Made by a program: the position numbers and the translations under genes. A stretch of 64,000 bases of DNA from Cannabis sativa (taxonomy: Eukaryota > Streptophyta > Magnoliopsida > Rosales > Cannabaceae): NCBI RefSeq assembly GCF_029168945.1, contig NC_083605.1:37337280-37401279 (forward strand). Reading direction: 5' to 3'. Shown here piece by piece: positions 12,211-24,120 of the stretch; position 1 is the stretch's first letter, and each line of letters opens with the position of its first letter. The notes under the pieces were generated by a model that was not told the origin of the DNA, made no database searches, and was given only the letters and a program-made list of their open reading frames with translations.

Positions 12211-13360
12211 TGTAAAGTCTTTTTTTGGCAAGTTAGTTGCCAAAATATTTTTCTTTTATGGTAAGATTATTTTGCATTCATACCCGATTTTCTTACCTTG
12301 TTTATTCGGCTTTAGTTGCTCTTTTCTATGTTAGGAAAGATGGACTTTTCAGCTGGACTTTCCTTTGTTTGGAAACTTCTTGTAGGAGAAGCAATTCTCT
12401 TATGGAAAGTTAGTTTTTTAAGGAAACTTTGATTATTGCATTTTCCGTATTGAATTCGATTGTATCTTGATACAATCAGAATATATAATCTGTTTATGGC
12501 AGGAATCAAGACTTAATAGAGGATCAGACCCGATTATAGGAAGTTTCCTTTTTCTGGTCAGATTCTTTGCGTCGGCTTCCGAGATTCGATCTTTACTTGA
12601 TTGTGTTTATCTTAGGAAAATTTTGTACAGCTGTAGATTCGATCTTGTGACTGTCTCTAGGGTTTCTATGTTCTATAAATAGAGCCTAGAGAGCAGCCAT
12701 TTGAATTGACTCTTTCATTATTCATTTTTTGCATTTATCTTATTTGAGAGAAGAGTGTTTCTTTGTTATGTGAGAGCCTAGTTGTTTATCTAGGTTCTAG
12801 TATTTTATATATCTGTTCTTACTCTGTCGTAGAGTTTGTTAAGAACGACTTGACTGAACAACAGAGTGGTCTTCAGGAGAAGACTTGATAAAGCCTTACT
12901 TCGGGAGGAAGTAAGCACTTTGGTCTTCGGGAGAAGACTTGTTGAAGCCTTACTGCAGGAGGAAGTAAGCACTCACACTTCAAAGATGAAGGGAGTTCGG
13001 GCTTGAAGGTGTTCAGAAGTCAGATTCATAAAGTGCATTACAAAGGATTGTGGCAATCATTTAGAGGGAGTCTAAACTTGTTTAAGTCAATTGCCTTTGT
13101 AATTGTTGATACTTTATTAATTGATTTCATTCTCTGGGCGTGGCCCCGTGGACTAGGAGTGTTCGGGAGAACACTGATATCACGTACAAATCTCTTGTGT
13201 CAAGTTATTTAATTTTCTGCAAATATTTTTATATTCTGATTGTTCTGTTTTTTCGCTGCAAAACTAGTTTCTGCATTGACAGAATTACATTCTGCTTCTG
13301 CAGGCGTATACAGTTTTATATTTTCGTATATATTGACATTTGCAAAAACTCGGTTTTTCA
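12211..13360 (+). repeat. 5' LTR of the copia element
   Basis: Begins TGTAAAGTC and ends TTTTTCA. It contains a TATA box (TATAAATA, ~12673-12680) preceding a probable transcript start about 30 bp later. Downstream of the TATA box lies a tandem pair of hairpin-forming units (12869-12969). It aligns along its whole length with 32227-33375 but with many substitutions, so the insertion is not recent. Confidence 0.92.
12869..12969 (+). repeat. Tandem hairpin units inside the copia LTR
   Basis: Four short inverted repeats lie in two tandem units about 54 bp apart: GTCTTC-AGGA-GAAGAC (12869-12884), CTTACTTC...GGAAGTAAG (12895-12915), GTCTTC-GGGA-GAAGAC (12923-12938) and CTTACT...AAGTAAG (12949-12969). 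They fall 3' of the TATA box, so they should be in the LTR transcript as stem-loops. The 3' LTR has the same set near 32884-32985. Confidence 0.7.
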
Positions 13361-13397
13361 ATTGGATCCTTTTAATGTTTTCTTATGTTTTTGCAAT

Positions 13398-13728
13398 ATG
13401 TTTCCCTTTGCAGGAGGAACTTCTATTGTTCGCCCACCACTCCTCAATGATTCTAAGTATCCTTATTGGAAAGTTAGAATGAGGGCCTTCATCAAATCTC
13501 AAGATGAGAAAGCTTGCAGGATGGTTCTATCAGGTTGGTCTCCTCCAGTTGAGACAGATTCCTCAGGTAATTCTACAATAAAATCTGAACTAGAATGGTC
13601 TATTGAAGATGATAAACTTTCTGCCTACAATAGCAAAGCATTGCATGCTATATTTAATGCTGTAGGTGAAGGTTATATTAAACTTATATCATCTTGTGTA
13701 TCTGCCAAGAAAGCTTGGGAGATCCTTC
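13398..13728 (+). pseudogene. Copia gag, N-terminal part (interrupted)
   Basis: The ATG at 13398 opens a SIRE-like gag with RPPLLND, YPYWKVRMRAFIKS and KKAWEIL, the N-terminal part of the UBN2-type capsid domain. After 110 codons the frame meets the inserted solo LTR at 13729. It resumes in the same phase at 26822 once the 5-bp target duplication is discounted. The apparent extra codons after 13728 belong to the inserted LTR. Confidence 0.88.
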
Positions 13729-14229
13729 TGTTGGAAATAATTTTACCAGGATCTAGATTTACTACCAAGTATGTTTGATTAACATCCTAATATGAATTCT
13801 AAAACAATGAAAATAAACACATATGAGTTTAAGAAAACCTTACATTGGGTCCAACAAAATATAATGACTCATTCCATTCAGATCTCTAGCCCTTGATTCC
13901 TTTCTGTAGCAGAGCATTATCAAGATCTGAATCTTGGATCTCCTTCTTTGATGCTGATTATCCACAGTCTTACATACTATGATTGAGGTACCACTTGATG
14001 TGTGTGGGCACTACTCATTCACTCAAGGGAATTTCGAAATTTAGAGAGAAAAAAAGAGAGAGAGGGGCGTGTAGGCTTTTCTGAAAGAAACAAATGTGCA
14101 AAGTCATAAGTTTCCTGAAGCCAACACTTTCTATTTATAGAATGCCCTCTAGGTTTAGGTTAGAATTGTGTGGCATTAAAATAATGAAAAAATAAAATGG
14201 TAAACCTCTTGCATAGTGGGCGGCCCATA

Positions 14230-15416
14230 TGTTGCTATATTTTTAAACACTACGCAAGTATACGCAATCAAGTAGTAAATCTCACACAGGTGAGGTCGAT
14301 CCCACAGGGAATTGGATTAAGTACCACTAAATTATACTTATGATTCTATTCGGTAAATCAAAAGCAATTATGAATTAAAAGCAGTAAAATATGAAAGAAA
14401 TTCAGAAAACTTAATAACACACTGTAAAGTTGAGCAAGATGAGGCAATAGGGAGGAGAATCCTGTTGTTGTTTACCCAAATTGTTAATGATTAATTACTA
14501 TCCTATTCTTGGAGTGAATGACAGATTATGAAATAACCTAGCTCCTTTCAGATCTTCTAGATTCTAAATCACATGTTATCTAATTAATTCCTTAATTAAA
14601 CTAACATGAAATCAGCATTAAGTAATAATCTACTCGTCACATAAGTCATGTAAATACTTTCGTTTCACATAGAACATCGATTATCTTAATTTTAGCATTC
14701 TCAATTCTCACTTTTCAGATTTTGAATTGAGATCATAGAGCATGCACAAGGTGATCAATCTTAAACATGAAATTAAACACGAACTAAGATAATTTCACAC
14801 ACAAGAATTGAGGAATGGTAATTAAACATTAACTAGGAAACATTAAACAACAATCATCATCCTCCCTAAATGGGAAATTTAGTTCAGAAATAAATCCATA
14901 ACCATTCCTATGACAATATTCAACATAAATAAATTAAAGAGGAATAAAGAAAAGAACTGTTTGAGGATGAATTCTGGATCTTCACTTGAATCTCTATGCT
15001 CTTCCTGCCGCTCTCAGCTGTGTTTTAGGGTTCCAAATCGCTCTCCCTGACTTCCAATCGCAGTTTTCTATTTATACTTGAAATTTAGGGTTCGATGGAC
15101 GAAAATACCCCCGGTCCGTACGGGATCTCGCCGCGGCCATGCTTCCTCTCGCCGCGGCGAGAATGTGCCAATTTCAGCCTCTCTCTGTTTCTCGTATCTC
15201 GCCGCGGCGAGACTCTTCATCGCCGCGGCCAGATATAGAAAAACTCAATTTTTGAGTTTTTCTTCGGCTCAGCACGTCTTTCAATGAATTTCTGCACCCG
15301 AGACCTCTTTTACTCCAAAGAACCTGAAAACATAGAAAACAAGCGTAATTCCGTCCCAACACAGCTAAAAATGCACATAAATTGGATCCAAAACATAGGC
15401 TAAAAATAGCCTAACA
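14230..15416 (-). repeat. 3' LTR of the Athila-like element
   Basis: Ends are TGTTG...TAACA on the plus strand. By eye it differs from the other LTR by one base (G at 14384, A at 24431). On the minus strand it has two paired CCGCGG palindromes (15131-15228), then a TATAAATA box (~15070), a typical U3 arrangement. Open frames within it are incidental. Confidence 0.92.
15131..15228 (-). promoter_or_regulatory. Paired CCGCGG palindromes in LTR U3
   Basis: CCGCGG cores lie at 15131, 15152, 15202 and 15223. Within each pair the spacing is 21 bp and the pairs are 71 bp apart. The best is the 16-bp perfect palindrome TCTCGCCGCGGCGAGA. In the element's direction they end about 55 bp before the TATA box, a position suited to an upstream promoter element. 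Identical copies are at 25178-25275. A regulatory role is inferred. Confidence 0.55.
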
Positions 15417-16669
15417 AACTCCCCCAAACTGACTCTTTACTCGTCCCCGAGTAAACTAAGACTAAACTAAAAAAAAACTGACAATGATAGCTGAACTTTC
15501 CAACAATTAAATTGTTACCACCACCTGCACAACTTTAATCCATCAATAACCAGAATTTCAACTTGCCAACTCTAAGAACTAAGTTGAATGTGCAGTTTAC
15601 AAGTAAGTGATTCATACAAACATAAAGCATCGCAATTCCCATCAATATCACAACTGTTCTAACTTTCCAACATCCCACTAACACATGATCAATAAGTTTG
15701 AATGACATACCTCTCTCCACTAATGTTGACAAATTTCTACCTGGAATCAATAGGTCTTTTTCGGTTAAAATCACATGGCTTAGGTACATGGGTAGATGAG
15801 AAGTCATTTAGGCTATACTATACCATAAGCACTATTAACCAAGCAAGCCTAGACATTTATTTTGCTTTCTTTCCATATATCCCAAAAACAGAAATAAGAG
15901 ATTGCAATTTTTTCTTGTGTGTGCACCTCATAATTTTCTTAACTTTTTTTTTTCAAGAAGACACATTTTTTTCTTTTTTTTTCATAGGCACACCACACAA
16001 TATTCTTATTATTTTTTTTTCAATCTCTCATTCCTACACTTTATATTTTTTCACTTACAGCACTTATTCCCCCCCCAAACTTGCTTCAAGGCTCATGGCA
16101 TAATAAAATATGTTCAGGGTGAAAAGAGTTTAGAATAACGAATTCAGCTCTGTGAAGTGGTGAAAAATTTTAAAACAGGCTAAGGCTCAACTTTGGGTAT
16201 ACTATGGATAAAACTTTTTTAAGGTAGGCTTGAAAGGCTCAATCGATCCAAAGAAAATTTGCCTAAATCACTTTCCAAACAAAAATCATCAAGGATTTCG
16301 CTTCAAGAGAGTATGTCAAACAAATTCTATTCCATGTTCAATCAATCATTCCACAATCCAAATAGAACACAAGTGATATGTGAGAATAGCAAATGTTTTA
16401 AATCTACATGAATCACTTCCTAGCACACATCCAATTAAATTCAAACAGTTGCAAGTCAAGCACACAGTTATGTTTCAATCCATTGCACAAGTGAATAACA
16501 ACAATTCAATCCATTTTTCAATTTAGCTATCACGCAAGACTAAAAAAAACTAAACTAAAACAAATAAACGCGAAAAAAAAATAAATTAAGTTCCCCCCCC
16601 CAAACTAAAATGCACATTGTCCCCAATGTGTGAAAATAAACCAGGGTGAGAGAAACTTACCTGAGCCCC
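15417..16669 (-). other. Non-coding 3' region of the Athila-like element
   Basis: This lies between the stop of the accessory ORF (16670) and the 3' LTR. It holds no sustained minus-strand frame. It contains C/T-rich homopolymers, including long C runs near 16070 and 16594, and the polypurine tract next to the LTR. It is presumably 3' untranslated sequence. Confidence 0.65.
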
Positions 16670-17851
16670 TTAAAAGGGGTTTGGCGGCGGTGGCTGGTCA
16701 TAAGGGTTGAAACGGGGTGGCATGGGAAAATAGTTTGGATCATCCACACCGATGTTCATCCTCGTGACAAGGGTGTTCAATTGAGCCACCTGCTGCTCAT
16801 CGAAGATACTCCTCTGGGCCATGTAATTTTGCATATGAATGTTCTGCTGAATCAGATAATTCAGCTGATTGTGAGTGTATTGCATGGCAGGGTCCAGAGG
16901 CCCGACAAGACGTGGTGGTTCGATGTCCTCACGTTCCTCTTCTTCTCTTGCCGGAGGACCTCCTTGAACTGGCGGTTGACCATGAGGATGAGGAGGTTTG
17001 AAGCGCAGAACAGTCGCCAAAGTAATAGGGCGCTGGGGCGGTACCTTTGTATCATATGAGTACTGTGGTACTCCATGTTTCTCACAGAGGTCAGTGATTA
17101 TTCCAGCCAACCCCAGTCCTCCACCGGAAGATCCCTCAACCATAATGTCAAAGGTCGTTCGAACAATATCCCCCACATTCAAATTATACCCTTTCATAAT
17201 ACCGTAAACCCATTTAAGTCTGTCCATTTGAGCATCAGAAAAATGCTTGTTGGGGAGCATCCTTGCACTAACAAAGTAAAGCCAAGCCTTGGCCACTGGG
17301 TTAAGTTCACATCGGTACAATTGGTATGGTACTCCACTAAGCTCATGGAACCTAAGGCCAGGATACCCTAGAGTCTCAGCCATATCCACATAATTCGTAC
17401 TTCTCTCATAGAATTGTTGTTTCAATTGTTGTTCTTCATAAGTGAAAGTTTGGAGATCATAAAGGGCATGAATAGCTTCTACGGTAGCAGGCACTCTAAC
17501 CCCCCTAACTCTAACTTTGCCCTCTTCTCTTTCAGGCCAGTTGGCTAAAAATTCCAAAGCTAGAGTTTGATTACCACGCTCAGTGACATCGACGAACTTA
17601 GTCCACTGCCTCTGTAGGATTTGATCCCTAATAGATGCAAAAGCAGGGGGAATATTGGCAGTTTGGCTTAGGTTGACTATGTCTATCCCTCTATCTTCAA
17701 TGAACGCCCTATCTTTTAATTTCAAAAACCGCTCTTGAGCCTCAATGTTGGTAAACCTAACTCTATCTAGATTAGGGCGTCCCCTAGATGGGTTGGATGA
17801 TGAAGCTCCCTCTTCATTAACCCTTGACCGCTTTGGACCCATAACTCCCAA
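16670..17851 (-). CDS. Accessory ORF of the Athila-like element (putative plant transposon protein)
   Basis: Intact 393-aa frame after pol and before the 3' LTR, the place where Athila elements carry their third ORF. The N-terminus is basic/Ser-rich (KRSRVNEEGASSSNPSRGRP), then FTNIEAQERFLKLKDRAF, a long helical body (60-290) with motifs W-LYFVSARMLPN and YNLNVGDIVRTTFDIMVEG, an acidic/Pro-rich linker, a Gln/Asn-rich helix (320-365) and a Pro-rich end. It resembles the ATHILA ORF1/'putative plant transposon protein' group. I see no signal peptide or convincing membrane segment, so an envelope role is not supported. Function is unknown. It is the only long intact frame of the element. Confidence 0.75.
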   Translation of the reverse strand: MGVMGPKRSRVNEEGASSSNPSRGRPNLDRVRFTNIEAQERFLKLKDRAFIEDRGIDIVNLSQTANIPPAFASIRDQILQRQWTKFVDVTERGNQTLALEFLANWPEREEGKVRVRGVRVPATVEAIHALYDLQTFTYEEQQLKQQFYERSTNYVDMAETLGYPGLRFHELSGVPYQLYRCELNPVAKAWLYFVSARMLPNKHFSDAQMDRLKWVYGIMKGYNLNVGDIVRTTFDIMVEGSSGGGLGLAGIITDLCEKHGVPQYSYDTKVPPQRPITLATVLRFKPPHPHGQPPVQGGPPAREEEEREDIEPPRLVGPLDPAMQYTHNQLNYLIQQNIHMQNYMAQRSIFDEQQVAQLNTLVTRMNIGVDDPNYFPMPPRFNPYDQPPPPNPF

Positions 17852-18419
17852 ATTTTTTTCTAACTTTCAAGATTTTTCAAAATTTTGACAGCACTTCCCC
17901 TTAAAAATTGACTTCCCGGGATTAAAATCCCTTTCAATTTAACCCAATTCTATTCACACAATCAATTTCAACAATGTATATAGCAAAAATCCCAAATATC
18001 CACCAAATAATTCAAAACTATCCAACAAATTCACAAATTTTTCAATAAAAATTGGAATGGAAGTCTTAGAATCAATACCTCAATGAAAATCACTCTTTAG
18101 TCAACCTCCATTGATGAGAACCTTGAAGCTTTAGGGAAGAAGAAGATGAATAGTGTTTTTTTTTCTGAAATTTGGGTGAGGTTTAGGGATTTTGGAATGG
18201 ATTTTTAGAGGAAAAGAGTGTTAGATGAGAGAAATAAGAGATTATGATGATTTGGGATGAAAGTTTATGGGTAATTTTGAGGAAAATTGGTTTGAATGGG
18301 ATTAGATGAAGAAATTAGGGTGAAAAGAGGTGGTTTTCGGCTGGGAGAAGAAAGTGTTTGAATGAGGTGTGATTTTGAAATGTTAGGGTTTTTTAGGATT
18401 TAAAAAGGCAATCTGACCA

Positions 18420-18598
18420 TTCTCGCCGCGGCGGTATGTAGCCTCGCCGCGGCGAGAATCCGTGAATTTGAAGATGTTTCTGTAGGTCCAATCTCGCCGC
18501 GGCGGTACGTCCCCTCGCCGCGGCGAGAAATCTCGAAATTAAGCTCCTTTCTGTAAAACAATTCTGGCCGCGGCCAGACATTTCATGGCCGCGGCCAC
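18420..18598 (-). repeat. Array of paired CCGCGG palindromes between pol and the accessory ORF
   Basis: Three ~71-bp units, each with two CCGCGG cores 21 bp apart: 18426/18447, 18497/18518 and 18568/18589. The flanks extend the palindromes to CTCGCCGCGGCGAG or CTGGCCGCGGCCAG. The DNA between the palindromes varies, except for an AATT...TTTCTGT stretch. The arrangement is the same as in the LTR U3 (15131-15228). On the minus strand it lies about 570 bp upstream of the accessory ORF start, with an AT-rich TTTTTAAAT about 20 bp after the last core. Confidence 0.85.
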
Positions 18599-18801
18599 TG
18601 ACCAAAAACCAAATTTTTTTTTGTATTTTTATTTATTTTTTTGTTTTTTTGTTTTTTTTTTTTTCAGTAACGAAACAGAATGAACATCAAGAAAAATAAC
18701 AGCAAACTTAAAAAGAGTTCAACTAAATCAAAAGAACACTTGGGTTGCCTCCCAATTAGCGCTAACTTTATCGTCGCTCAGCTAGACGTTGATCGAGATC
18801 T

Positions 18802-21800
18802 TTAAAGTGGCGCCAGAATCATGGCGGACTTGGTTTGATCAAATTGACCTCCCAAGTAGAGCTTTAATCGCTGTCCATTCACTTTGAAAGTATTAGGACT
18901 TTCACCTTTTAGTTCCACTGCTCCGTAGGGAAACACTTTGATCACCGTAAATGGCCCTGACCACCTTGATTTTAATTTACCAGGAAACAACTTTAGTCTT
19001 GAGTTAAAGAGTAGAACTTGTTGACCAGGTTGAAACTCTTTTCTGACTAGATTTCTGTCATGCCATCTCTTAGTTCTTTCCTTGTAAATCTTGGCGTTCT
19101 CATATGCTTCATTTCGAAATTCTTCCAACTCATCCAACTGTAGTAGTCTTTTCTGCCCAGCAGCTTTTAAGTCCATGTTCAGAGTTCTCATTGCCCAATA
19201 CGCCTTGTGTTCTAGTTCCACCGGTAAATGACACGCCTTTCCAAACACCAACCGATATGGTGACATCCCGATTGGTGTTTTGAACGCTGTTCTATAAGCC
19301 CACAATGCGTCATCCAACTTTCTTGACCAATCTTTCCTTGATCTCTGCACCGTTTTCTCCAGAATCATCTTTATTTCTCGGTTAGAAATCTCAGCTTGGC
19401 CATTACTTTGCGGATGATAAGGTAGAATTTGATTACATGACGAACACCATATCTCGAGAGGAGTGCTTCGAACTGTTTGTTGCAAAAGTGACTCCCTTCA
19501 TCGCTTATGATTGCTCGGGGAGTTCCAAACCGAGTGAATATGTTCTTTTGAAGGAACCGAAGGACTGTTTTACCATCATTAGCTGGTGTGGCTGCAGCTT
19601 CCACCCATTTTGACACATAATCCACAGCTAATAGGATGTATAAATTGCTAAACGATGAAGGAAAAGGACCCATAAAATCTATCCCCCATACATCAAACAA
19701 TTCAACTTCCAAGATTCCTGTCAAAGGCATTTCGTTTCTCCTTGAGATGTTTCCTGTACGCTGACAACGATCACATGCCTTCACAAAAGTACTAGCGTCC
19801 TTGAAAAGTGTTGGCCAAAAGAATCCACTTTGCAACACCTTGGCAGCTGTTCTAGTTCCACTGAAGTGTCCCCCACATGGTAAAGCATGACAGTGATTAA
19901 GAATAGAATACATCTCCTCTTCAGGCACACACCTTCTTATTATCTGATCTGCACAAAGGCTTTGCAGAGGATTGGCTCTTCCCAATAATAATGTTTCACC
20001 TCAGAAAAGAACTTCTTCAGTTGTTGTCGAGATAGCTCAGGAGGAGTGATATTGGCAGCCAAGAAGTTAACATAATCAGCATACCATGGTACCATCAGAC
20101 TTTCCCTCACACTAAAGAGTTGTTCATCGGGAAATTGTTCATTTATTTGTACCTCTTTTGCATTCTGACTTTCTTCCAGCTCTAGTCTTGACAAGTGATC
20201 TGCTACCAAGTTCTCAGTACCCTTCTTGTCTTTTATGTCTAGATCAAATTCTTGCAAAAGAAGAACCCATCGAATCAGTCGTGGTTTGGCATCCTTCTTA
20301 GTCATCAAGTACTTGATTGCTGAATGGTCTGTATACACTATCACTTTATTACCAATTAAGTAGGGTCGAAATTTGTCACATGCAAATACTATGGCCAGCA
20401 TCTCTTTTTCTGTAGTAGCGTAGTTTAGTTGGGCATCATTCAAGGTTTTGCTTGCATAATAAATGGTTCTGAATACCTTGTCAACCCGTTGTCCCAAGAC
20501 TGCTCCAATAGCATAATCACTTGCATCGCACATGATTTCAAAAGGTAATTCCCAAGTTTGGTGTAGTCACAATCGGTGCTGAGATTAACTTCTCCTTGAG
20601 AATTTGGAATGCTTCAAGACAATCTCTCCCAAATTCAAAAGGAACTCCACTAGCAAGAAGATTGGATAGCGGTTTGGCCACTTTGGAGAAATCTTTGATA
20701 AATCTTCTATAAAACCCGGCATGACCCAAAAAGCTTCGAACTCCCTTCACTGAAATTGGAGGAGGCAAGTTCTCAATTGTAGATACTTTGGCTCTGTCAA
20801 CCTCAATACCTTCTTTTGAGATTTTATGTCCCAGCACTATTCCTTCTGTAACCATGAAATGGCACTTTTCCCAGTTCAGCACCAAATTAGAGTCTTCACA
20901 TCTTGCTAAAACCAACTCCAAGTTACTCAGACATTGGTCAAACGATGAGCCAAACACTGAAAAATCATCCATGAACACCTCGATGCACTTTTCTATTAAA
21001 TCAGAAAATATAGCCATCATACACCTCTGAAATGTTGCTGGAGCATTACATAGCCCAAATGGCATTCGTCGAAAAGCAAAAGTACCATATGGACATGTGA
21101 ATGTTGTTTTCTCGATCCTCCGGTGCTATAGCTATTTGGTGATACCCTGAGTACCCATCAAGGAAACAATAGTACTCTTGTCCTGCCAACTTGTCTAACA
21201 TCTGATCAATGAATGGGAGTGGAAAGTGATCTTTTCTTGTGGCCTTGTTGAGTTTTCGGTAGTCAATGCAAATTCTCCATCCCGTGACAGTTCTAGTTGG
21301 GATGAGTTCATTCTTCTCATTCTTCACCACCGTCATCCCTCCTTTCTTTGGAACAACTTGGACTGGGCTCACCCATTTACTGTCTGAAATAGGATACGCT
21401 ACCCCTGCATCTAACCACTTCAAGACTTCTTTTCTGACAACCTCCTTCATTGGTGGATTTAATCTACGTTGTGCATCAATGGTTGGTTTCACTCCTTCCT
21501 CCATTAAGATTCTATGCATTACAGTTGAAGGGCTGATCCCTTTAATATCTGCTAAAGTCCATCCAATGGCTTTTGAATGCTTCCTTAAAACCCGTAATAG
21601 TTTATCTGTCTCTACAGAAGATAGGGAAGAAGCCACAATAACAGGAAGTGTCTTATTTTCACCCAAATATTCATACCTGAGATGCTCTGGTAGGACTTTC
21701 AACTCTAGTTGAGGAGGCTTTTCAGTAGATGGGGTAGGCTTTGTTGGTATGACTCCTAACTCTTCATAATATTTTCTATTCAGCGGTCCATAAGAATCGA

Positions 21801-24120
21801 GCCACATAGCATATTCAAAAGCTTCCTTACCATCTTGTTCTACCACCTCTTCTTGTACCAAGGTCAGATTAAGAGGATCTTCAGCATGTGTCTTTGTCTC
21901 CACCAACTGATCCACCACATCAATTGCAAAACAGTTGTCACTAGCTGTAGGATAGGTCATTGCTTTGAGTACATTAAATACAACTTCATCTCCTTGTACC
22001 CTTAGCTTTAACTCCCCTTTCTGAACATCAATGAGTGCTTTCCCTGTTGCCAAGAAAGGTCTCCCCAGAATGATAGGAACATTACTGTCTTCCTCCATAT
22101 CCAGAACAATGAAATCCGCTGGAAAGATGAACTTGTCCACCTTTACTAACACATCCTCAATGACTCCTCTAGGGTGAGCTAGCGATCGATCTGCCAATTG
22201 AAGAGTTACAGTAGTTGGCTTTGCTTCACCTAGCTGCAATCTTTTGAACACTGACAAGGGCATTAAGTTAATACTGGCTCCCAAATCACATAGTGCATTT
22301 ATCCCTTCAATTTTACCAATAGTACAAGGAATAGTGAAGCTCCCTGGATCTCTGAGTTTTGGAGGGAGTTTCTTCTGTAGAATAGCGCTACACTCTTCAG
22401 TTAGAGCCACTGTCTCATAGTCTTCCATCTTCCTCTTCTTTGACAAAATTTCCTTCATAAACTTCACATAACTTGGCATCTGCTCTAGAGCTTCAGCAAA
22501 AGGAATGTTAATGTGAAGTCTTTTGAAGACTTCTAGAAACTTGGTGAACTGCTTGTCTAAGCTTGACTTTCTCAGCCTCTGAGGATAGGGTATCTTTACA
22601 TGATGATCAATACTAATCGGTGGAGACTGTTGTGGTGGTGCTGGGCTATCAGTAGCCTTCTCTGCTGTCGGTGTTGGTGTTGGCACTGGTTGAGCATTTA
22701 TTTCTACATCTACCTCAACTGGTTGTGGTAACTCAGGCCCATTATACTTCTTACCGCTCCTCAGGGTAATTGCCTTGCAGTTTTCTTTAGGATTAACTTC
22801 AGTGGTGCTAGGCAAATTTCCTTGAGGGCGGGTTGCTACCTGAGTTGCTAGCTGGCCCATCTGAGTCTGCAGGTCTTTAATTGAAGATCTAGTTTCAGTC
22901 ATGAATTGGAGCAGTAAATCTGTCTGCAAACTAGAACTTCCACCGCAGGATTATTGCTTTGATTAAACCTGTTGGTTCGATTTCTTTGTTGATAGAACCC
23001 ACTATTTCTTCGGTTGTTATTCGGTTGAACCCATAATTGTTGTTGTTGTTGTTCTCGTGAAAAATTCCCAATGGCCTTAGCTTCATCCATTGGCAAATCA
23101 TCCACATACGCTTGGCACTCCGAAAAGTGATGACTTCCTCCACATAACTCACAAACAATTTGGGCTTGCTTAGCTTGCCCCGCAATGATTTTAGTCAATG
23201 CCTCAACCCGAGCCGTTAACTTTGTGATGGCATCGACTTCTACACACCGGCTACTTTCTTGGATTGACTCCTTTCGGTTGGCCAATCTTTGGTTGTTTAG
23301 AGCCATCTCCTCCAATAGATCATATGCCTCATTAGCACTCTTTCTCATAAAAGCTCCGCCACTCGCTCGCATCTATTAGAGTTCTAGTATTACCAACCAA
23401 CCCGTTGTAGAAGTTGTGAACCGTCATCCACTTCTCTATACCATGATGGGGACACCTCCCCGATCAGATCTTTAAACCTCTCCCAAGCCTCATGGAGAGA
23501 TTCATTATCTTGTTGGCAGAAATTATTAATTTCTCCTCTTAGCTTTGCAGACTTCGCTGGAGGAAAGAACTTTGACAAGAATTTTGTTGCCAGATCATTC
23601 CATGTAGCAATAGAATTCGGTGGCAAAGAATTCAACCAACTCTTGGCTCGTTCTCTGAGAGAGAATGGAAACAACCTCAATCTAATGGCATCGTCGCTAA
23701 CTCCATTAACTTTAAAAGTTTCACAAAGTTCCATGAAGTTAGAGAGATGCAAATTAGGATCTTCAGAAGGGAGACCACCAACCGAATCGAAGACTGCACC
23801 ATTTGAAGGATGGCAGGTTTGATCTCGAAGTTGTTTGCATCCACTGCCGGTGGCCTAATACATGACTGCACTCCCGTCAGAGTAGGGAGAATGTAATCTC
23901 TCAAGCTTCGGCCATTAGCTTGATCTTCCACAGCGCCTCCATTATTACCATTATTACGCCCATTGTTCCCAACATTATTGTTCACATTGGCAGCCATGAT
24001 TTCTGATGTTTCAGCAGTTGCTGAAACTCTTTCTTGCCTCTTGTTCTTTCGATTCTTCCTGCAGGTTTTCTCAATTTCAGGATCAACTGGTAATATGACT
24101 GATTGTCCTTGACGGCGCAT
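18802..24120 (-). pseudogene. Athila-like gag-pol polyprotein (frameshifted)
   Basis: Right to left: gag (24120-~23390; [14 protein letters not shown], then RLFPFSLRERAKSWLNSLP), a zinc knuckle CELCGGSHHFSEC (~23153-23115), aspartic protease core LCDLGASINLMP (DLGA at 22287-22276), RT with FMDD (~20970), RNase H beginning [14 protein letters not shown] (20530), the integrase zinc finger ([10 protein letters not shown]...CDRCQ, ~19890-19750) and the integrase core ([19 protein letters not shown]; a Glu in [11 protein letters not shown], ~19360). The coding sense passes through eight frame segments. Breaks lie near 23750-23680, 23390, 22915, 21100, 20555, 19975 and 19460, and those I inspected are single-base gains or losses. 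The product would not be made as one protein from this sequence. Confidence 0.9.

Noticed and set aside
15702..16103. 133-aa plus-strand frame rich in Phe and Tyr
   Set aside because: Comes from T-rich untranslated sequence of the Athila-like element on its antisense strand; the apparent membrane segments are a composition effect.
16646..17371. Several plus-strand frames opposite the accessory ORF
   Set aside because: Shadows of the intact 393-aa minus-strand frame.
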